Of a DNA stretch of 64,000 nt, positions 58,882 through 64,000 are shown piece after piece (the stretch's first letter is position 1; each line of letters begins with the position of its first letter). The notes beneath the pieces were generated by a model. It had not been told where the DNA came from. It searched no databases and worked only from the letters and a program-made list of their open reading frames with translations. This DNA comes from CAYUVF01 sp964448045. Its GTDB lineage: Bacteria > Bacteroidota > Rhodothermia > Rhodothermales > Salinibacteraceae. The position numbers were made by a program, and so were the translations under genes. The stretch lies in assembly GCA_964448045.1 (NCBI GenBank), contig CAYUVF010000009.1, forward strand, positions 1 through 64,000, written 5' to 3'.

Positions 58882-61863
58882 ATGTCTCGAACGCTCCTTT
58901 GCGTCTTGCTTATCAGCATGCTCACGAGCCCCTTCGCCTTCGCCCAGGATGAGGTGCCAATGCCCTCGCCCGTCGCGCCCACTCCGGCCAATGAGCGCAT
59001 GGACGGGTACACCCAGCGCCAGCAGTTGATGGCGCAGTCGCTTGTCAAAAACGTCCCGCTCGACAACATCGGCCCGACGATCATGAGCGGGCGCGTGGTC
59101 GATGTCGATGTGAACCCGGAGGATCCGACGGTGTTTTACGTGGCTTACGCCTCGGGCGGGGTCTGGAAGACGACGAACAACGGCCAGTCGTTTACCCCGC
59201 TGTTTGATCGTGAGGCTGCGATGACTATCGGCGATATCGCCGTCGACTGGGACGATGGCGAGGCGATCTGGGTAGGCACCGGCGAAAACAACTCCAGCCG
59301 CTCGTCTTACGCCGGGACGGGCCTATACAAGAGCATCGACGGCGGCGAAACGTGGCAGCACATGGGGCTGGCGGCCACGCATCGGACGGGCCGCATCCGT
59401 ATCCATCCCGAGGATCCCAACACCGTGTGGGTCGCAGCCGCCGGGCATCTGTACTCGCCAAATCCGGAGCGCGGCATCTACAAGACGACCGACGGCGGCG
59501 ACAGCTGGACAAAGACGCTGTTCGTGGATGACAAAACGGGCGCCATCGATCTGATCGTCGATCCCAACGACCCAGAAGTGCTCTACGCTTCGATGTGGGA
59601 GCGGGCGCGCCGGGCGTGGAACTTCGTCGAGGCCGGCGAGGGCAGCGGGCTGTACAAGAGCACCGACGGCGGAGAAACCTGGACCGAGCTCACCACCGAG
59701 GAGAGCGGCTTCCCCACCGGTGAACACGTCGGGCGCATCGGGATCGACGTGTATCCGGGCGACTCCGATATCCTTTACGCCTTCGTCGATAACCAGAATC
59801 GCCGCCCGGAGGACGAGGAGGAGGACGCGCCGGCGCTGACGCGCGATATGCTCCGCGAGATGGATCGCGAGGCGTTCCTCGATCTCGACGAGGCGGACAT
59901 TGCCGATTACCTGCGCCGCAATGATTTTCCGCGCAAGTACACGGTGCAATCCGTTCTGGAGATGGTGCGCGAGGGCACGATCGAGCCGCAGGCGCTCGTC
60001 ACGTATCTGGAGGATGCCAACGCGCAGCTGTTCGACACGCCCGTCATCGGCGCCGAGGTGTACCGCTCCACCGATGGCGGCCAGACGTGGAGCCGCACCC
60101 ACGACGACTTCCTCGATCAGGTAGTCTACTCGTACGGCTACTACTTCGGCGAAATCCGCGTTGCACCGCACGATGCCGACATGATTTACATCATGGGCGT
60201 GCCGTTTCTGAGGTCGGACGACGGCGGGCAAACCTTCCAAAACGCCGGCGCCGAAAATCAGCACGTCGACCATCACGCCCTGTGGGTGAGTTCGAACAAG
60301 CCCGGCCATCTCATCAACGGCAACGATGGCGGTTTGAACATCAGCTACGACAACGGCGAGACCTGGTTCAAGGCGAATACGGCGGCCGTCGGCCAGTTTT
60401 ACGATGTGGCCGTCGATCAGGCCGAGCCGTATCACGTCTACGGCGGATTGCAGGACAACGGCGTGTGGGAGGGGCCGCACACGTATCAGCACACGTACGA
60501 ATGGTATGCCGAGGGCGAGTACCCGTACGACCGGCTGATGGGCGGCGATGGCATGCAGACCGAGATCGACACGCGCGACAACCAGACCGTCTACACCGGC
60601 TTCCAGTTTGGCAACTACTTCCGGATCAACAAGGCCACAGGTGAGGCGAGCCGCATCCAGCTGCAGCACGAACTCGGCCAGCGACCCTTCCGCTTCAACT
60701 GGGAGACGCCCATCCACCTCTCGCTCCACAATCAGGATATCCTCTACCTCGGCTCGAACCGCTTGCACCGCTCGCTCGATCAGGGCGAGACGTGGACGAC
60801 GATCTCGCCGGATCTGACACAGGGCGCCCGCGAAGGCGATGTGCCGTACGGCACGCTCACGACGATCGATGAGTCGCCCTTCCAGTTCGGGCTGATGTAC
60901 GTCGGATCGGACGACGGGCGGATGCACGTCACCCGCGATGGCGGAAGCAGCTGGCAGCGGATCGATCAGGAGCTGCCATCCAACATGTGGGTCGCCAATG
61001 TCGAGGCGTCGCACCACGATACGAGCCGCGTCTACGCGACGCTCAACGGCTACCGATGGGATCACTTCGCGCCGTACCTGTACCGCTCGGATGACTTCGG
61101 GCAGAGCTGGACGCGCCTCGGCACCGATCTGCCCGCTGAGCCCATCAATGTCGTCCGCGAGGATCCAGCGCAGAAAAACCTCTTGTACGTCGGCACCGAT
61201 CACGGGCTGTATCTGAGCCTCGACGGCGGCCAGTCGTTCATGGCGATGGTCGAGGGTTTGCCCAATGCGCCGGTGCACGACATCGAAATCCAGGCGCGCG
61301 AAGCCGATCTGGTCGTCGGCACGCACGGGCGATCCATCTTCGTCGCCGATCTGGAGCTGATCCGCCAGCTCACGCCCGAACTGCGACAGGAGCCGCTGCA
61401 CGCCTTCGCGCCGGATAGCCTGCGCTTCGATGACGATTGGGGTGCCCGCTCCGCCTCGTGGCGCGAGCCGACCGTGCCCGAGGTGGCGCTGCCGTTCTTC
61501 AGCGGGGCAGCAGGCGAGACGACGATCCGCATCGAAACAGAGGAGGGGTTGCGCCTGCACTCATTCACACACGTAGCGGACCGTGGCTTGAACTATCCAA
61601 GCTACGATCTCACCGTCGACTCCACGCAAGTCGAGGCCTTCAACGAGGTGGAGCCCGAATCGGAGGAATCGGGTGATGACGAGGTGCCCACGACGATAGA
61701 GCAGGCGGACGACGGCAACTACTACCTGCTGCCCGGTACGTACACCGTCGTATTTACTCGCGGCGACGCATCAGTAGAAACGACATTTAGCGTGCGCGAA
61801 CCGCGCCAGCGGCCGCAGCGATCCCCCATTCCGGGGCCAAGCGAAGAAGAGGAGACGAAGTAG
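58882..61863 (+). CDS. Large secreted BNR/VPS10-like beta-propeller protein
   Basis: 993 residues from ATG 58882, signal peptide LLCVLLISMLTSPFAFAQ. Many BNR/sialidase-type repeats with DGGETW, DGGDSW and DGGQTW (for example GLYKSIDGGETWQHMG and VYRSTDGGQTWSRTH), as in VPS10/sortilin-like and glycosyl-hydrolase-like exoproteins. The propeller runs to about residue 830; the last 160 residues are a beta-rich C-terminal domain with an acidic stretch. No catalytic Asp-box sialidase set is evident. Extracellular or periplasmic. Confidence 0.88.
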   Translation: MSRTLLCVLLISMLTSPFAFAQDEVPMPSPVAPTPANERMDGYTQRQQLMAQSLVKNVPLDNIGPTIMSGRVVDVDVNPEDPTVFYVAYASGGVWKTTNNGQSFTPLFDREAAMTIGDIAVDWDDGEAIWVGTGENNSSRSSYAGTGLYKSIDGGETWQHMGLAATHRTGRIRIHPEDPNTVWVAAAGHLYSPNPERGIYKTTDGGDSWTKTLFVDDKTGAIDLIVDPNDPEVLYASMWERARRAWNFVEAGEGSGLYKSTDGGETWTELTTEESGFPTGEHVGRIGIDVYPGDSDILYAFVDNQNRRPEDEEEDAPALTRDMLREMDREAFLDLDEADIADYLRRNDFPRKYTVQSVLEMVREGTIEPQALVTYLEDANAQLFDTPVIGAEVYRSTDGGQTWSRTHDDFLDQVVYSYGYYFGEIRVAPHDADMIYIMGVPFLRSDDGGQTFQNAGAENQHVDHHALWVSSNKPGHLINGNDGGLNISYDNGETWFKANTAAVGQFYDVAVDQAEPYHVYGGLQDNGVWEGPHTYQHTYEWYAEGEYPYDRLMGGDGMQTEIDTRDNQTVYTGFQFGNYFRINKATGEASRIQLQHELGQRPFRFNWETPIHLSLHNQDILYLGSNRLHRSLDQGETWTTISPDLTQGAREGDVPYGTLTTIDESPFQFGLMYVGSDDGRMHVTRDGGSSWQRIDQELPSNMWVANVEASHHDTSRVYATLNGYRWDHFAPYLYRSDDFGQSWTRLGTDLPAEPINVVREDPAQKNLLYVGTDHGLYLSLDGGQSFMAMVEGLPNAPVHDIEIQAREADLVVGTHGRSIFVADLELIRQLTPELRQEPLHAFAPDSLRFDDDWGARSASWREPTVPEVALPFFSGAAGETTIRIETEEGLRLHSFTHVADRGLNYPSYDLTVDSTQVEAFNEVEPESEESGDDEVPTTIEQADDGNYYLLPGTYTVVFTRGDASVETTFSVREPRQRPQRSPIPGPSEEEETK

Positions 61864-61889
61864 GAGGTCTGCCGCTGTATTCAACGAAA

Positions 61890-61921
61890 AAGAGCCCGGT
61901 CGCATTGGCAGGCCGGGCTCT
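61890..61921. terminator. Bidirectional terminator
   Basis: AGAGCCCGG (61891-61899) and CCGGGCTCT (61913-61921) flanked by A-rich (left) and T-rich (right) sequence, between the converging BNR protein and M23 peptidase genes. Confidence 0.8.
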
Positions 61922-61953
61922 TGTTTCTTTTCTGGCGTCATCGACAGCATCCA

Positions 61954-63258
61954 TCACCCATCGACGCGCAGGAGATTATCAACGAGCCCATCGGCCGAGC
62001 TGCGGGCGTATAGCGGAGAGGACGGGCCCGCATGGAGCCGTGGCCTCAGGCGATCCACCAGCGCCCGATATTGTTCGCGGAAGCGCGGATTCACAGGGCG
62101 CACGGGCGGCAGATCGACGTTCAGCGCGTTGATGGGCGTGCCATTCTTCCAGAAGTGGTAGTGCAGGTGGGGGCCGGTGGCAAGACCGGTGCTGCCGACG
62201 TATCCGATGATCTCCCCTTGCTTCACCCGCGCACCACGCCGCACGCCGGAGGCGATGCGTGAGAGGTGCAGGTAGCCGGTTGTGTACGTCGAGTTGTGGC
62301 GGATTTTAACCCAATTGCCGTTGGCACGGCCGTAGCCCGCCACGACGACGGTGCCATCGCCCACGGAGCGCACGGGCGTGCCGGTCGGCGCCGCGTAGTC
62401 GGTGCCTAAGTGGGCGCGGCGCTGGCCCGTAACGGGATGGAGGCGGCTCCGCGAGAAACGCGAACTGATTCGCGAGAAGCGGAGCGGCGACTTGAGCAGT
62501 TGGCGGCGCAGGCTGTTGCCGTTTTCGTCGAAGTAGTCACTGCGTTCACCCTCGTCGAAGTGGAAGGCGTAGTAATCGGTACCGCGGTGCGTGAAGCGGG
62601 CCGCGATGATTTTGCCGGGGGAGAGGGATTCGCCTTCCAGGTGCCGATCTTCGTAGATGACCCGAAACTGGTCTCCGGAGCGGATCCGAAAGAAGTCGAT
62701 TTGCCACGCGAAGACCTCCGATAGCTTGAGTGCAATTTCCGGATGGAGCCCCTCTTCCTGAAGGGTCTGGTACAGTGACGAGGTGATCGTGCCGCCCGCC
62801 GTCTTCCACGCTACCGAGATGGGCCGGGTGCCGAGGCGTGACTGCTCGGGGTGGCGGATGTCGTACACCACGTGGCGGGACGGCGAGCGTTCGTAGACGA
62901 GATAATCGGCCTGTTGGAGCCACGGGTTGTAGTAGATCCGGTAGTGCTGTCCCGACCGGATGCGCCGCACATCGAACACGTCCCGCGTCGCGTCGGCCAG
63001 CTTTACCACGCTGACATACGGCACATCCGCACGTTGAAGCAGATCCGAAAACGTCTCTCCGCGCCGCACGCGCCGATCCCGGATCTCGTAGATCTGTGTG
63101 GGGAGCCCGTAGGCATCGGTCGACGCGGTCGTTGATGCGGCAGCGGTCGGTGGTGGGCCGGAGGGCGGTGCCGAGGTATTCGAGCGGATCGCGAGAAAGA
63201 CGATAAGCGCCAGGGGCAGCGCGACGAGCGACGCGTACGCTGCAGTGCGGGAGATCAT
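61954..63258 (-). CDS. M23 family peptidoglycan endopeptidase
   Basis: 434 residues from ATG 63258, N-terminal membrane/signal segment (YASLVALPLALIVFLAI). Two LysM/OapA-like modules (RRVRRGETFSDLLQRADVPY; GDQFRVIYEDRH) precede an intact M23 domain: HLGTDYAAPTGTPV, YLHLSRIASG and TGPHLHYHFWKNG give HxxxD and HxH zinc ligands. Cleaves peptide cross-links in the periplasm. Confidence 0.92.
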   Translation of the reverse strand: MISRTAAYASLVALPLALIVFLAIRSNTSAPPSGPPPTAAASTTASTDAYGLPTQIYEIRDRRVRRGETFSDLLQRADVPYVSVVKLADATRDVFDVRRIRSGQHYRIYYNPWLQQADYLVYERSPSRHVVYDIRHPEQSRLGTRPISVAWKTAGGTITSSLYQTLQEEGLHPEIALKLSEVFAWQIDFFRIRSGDQFRVIYEDRHLEGESLSPGKIIAARFTHRGTDYYAFHFDEGERSDYFDENGNSLRRQLLKSPLRFSRISSRFSRSRLHPVTGQRRAHLGTDYAAPTGTPVRSVGDGTVVVAGYGRANGNWVKIRHNSTYTTGYLHLSRIASGVRRGARVKQGEIIGYVGSTGLATGPHLHYHFWKNGTPINALNVDLPPVRPVNPRFREQYRALVDRLRPRLHAGPSSPLYARSSADGLVDNLLRVDG

Positions 63259-63345
63259 AGAGCGGAGAGCAAGCAGGTGAGAGCCTCGGAGACCATGCCG
63301 GTGCCCTTCAACCAAGGAGCAACGGCAGGTAAAGTCAATAGACGG

Positions 63346-63927
63346 CTACGAATTTTCTGGATCGTTTTTCTGATCGGGCGACCATGTATCTTCCCGGATG
63401 CCCGCCTGCCGGTTGGCCCAACGTGCAAGGACGAAAAGCAGGTCGGAGAGGCGGTTGAGGTAGATGGCGGCCTGTTGATTGAGCGGCTCTTGTGTGACGG
63501 CCTTCACCGTGAGGCGTTCGGCGCGGCGGCAGGTGGTCCGGGCGCTGTGGAGCGTGGCTGCCGCCGCCGTGCCGCCGGGGAGGATGAAGTTGCGGAGCGG
63601 ATCCAGTTCCTCGCTGTACGCGTCGATGTCGGCTTCGAGCTGGTCCACGTGTTCTTGATCGATGCGGGGGACCACCGTTTTGGCATCTTCCGGTGTGGCA
63701 AGATCAGCGCCGAGGATGAAGAGTTCCTCCTGAAGGCGTCCGAGCGTCGTATCGAGCCGTCCGGCGCCGGGCTCGCCGGCCAGGTGGGCGCGTGCTACGC
63801 CGATCGACGAGTTCGTTTCATCCACCGTGCCGTACGCGTCGATGCGCGGATGGCTTTTCGTGACGCGTTTGCCACCGAACAGCGCCGTGGTGCCTTCATC
63901 GCCGGTCCGGGTGTAAATTTTTTTCAT
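63346..63927 (-). CDS. PduO-type cob(I)alamin adenosyltransferase
   Basis: 193 residues. MKKIYTRTGDEGTTALFGGKRVTKSHPRIDAYGTVDETNSSIG is the ATP/cobalamin-binding signature; QEELFILGADLA, FILPGGTAAAATLHSARTTCRRAERL and LNRLSDLLFVLARWAN complete the PduO pattern. Makes adenosylcobalamin. The genome therefore uses B12 while also encoding cobalamin-independent MetE. Confidence 0.95.
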   Translation of the reverse strand: MKKIYTRTGDEGTTALFGGKRVTKSHPRIDAYGTVDETNSSIGVARAHLAGEPGAGRLDTTLGRLQEELFILGADLATPEDAKTVVPRIDQEHVDQLEADIDAYSEELDPLRNFILPGGTAAAATLHSARTTCRRAERLTVKAVTQEPLNQQAAIYLNRLSDLLFVLARWANRQAGIREDTWSPDQKNDPENS

Positions 63928-64000
63928 GGGCCAAGATTAATCGAGAAGAAGGAAGGAGATCCATTAGGGCGTTGAATTAGGGCGTTGACGGGACGGGCAC

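Noticed and set aside
59323..61560. 745-residue minus-strand frame
   Set aside because: Shadow of the BNR-repeat protein in high-GC sequence; no domain seen.
1..64000. CRISPR array or complete prophage
   Set aside because: No regularly spaced repeats and no phage structural, portal or terminase genes were seen.

Overview
The window is high-GC bacterial chromosome and most resembles the Rhodothermia/Salinibacter branch of the Bacteroidota. The evidence is acidic protein composition, a LolA/Lgt/lipoprotein-rich Gram-negative envelope set, a DUF4292 lipoprotein, SigZ-type and other ECF sigma factors, and an SLC12-like transporter. This is inference from gene content; no rRNA or tRNA gene was recognised to fix the taxonomy. 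Two 100-base runs of N mark assembly gaps, and each interrupts a gene (metE and thpR).

Positions 1-13,600 are the accessory part. The left edge carries a partial DUF4268/PD-(D/E)XK-like nuclease gene behind a tyrosine recombinase, probably the end of an integrated element. Next come small stress and redox genes, mostly on the minus strand: a SnoaL-like protein, DoxX and its MarR-type regulator, a small unknown, a split-barrel FMN protein preceded by a possible Phd-like antitoxin, PhzF, an alginate-export-type porin, an ECF sigma factor, a DJ-1/PfpI protein, a membrane protein and a TetR regulator. Three copies of an ACAGAC-N2-GTCTGT palindrome tie the TetR gene, the DJ-1 gene and the membrane protein gene into one likely regulon. 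ArsI/CadI and a SigZ-type sigma factor follow on the plus strand, then a DUF547 lipoprotein.

Positions 13,700-38,200 are mainly housekeeping: peroxiredoxin, gatB, a cysteine-less thioredoxin-fold protein, a lipid-type methyltransferase, tpiA, an FmdB-like protein, an SLC12-like cotransporter, an MFS exporter, metE, a Tat-exported glycosylasparaginase, accD-tsaB, an EF-G-like GTPase, a class V aminotransferase, an RluD-type synthase, a PTS IIA-like protein, hisS, lgt and rlmB.

Positions 38,180-64,000 continue with envelope and biosynthetic genes: a UPF0104 protein, lolA, thpR, a SLOG protein, a histidine cluster (hisB-proC-hisH-hisA-hisF), metG, an M1 peptidase, lpdA, an EnvC-like protein, a DUF4292 lipoprotein, a TPR protein, a glutamate-cysteine ligase-family protein fused to CBS domains, a ferredoxin, a DUF1232 protein, a large BNR/VPS10-like secreted protein, an M23 peptidase and a PduO-type cobalamin adenosyltransferase.

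No CRISPR array, complete prophage or obvious multi-gene defence system was seen. The most interesting signals are the TetR operator set, the MarR/DoxX operator-like repeats, the ligase-CBS fusion, loss of zinc-ribbon cysteines in two unrelated proteins (AccD and FmdB-like), an EF-G-like protein with an altered G4 motif, and REP-like hairpins with compensated stem changes.
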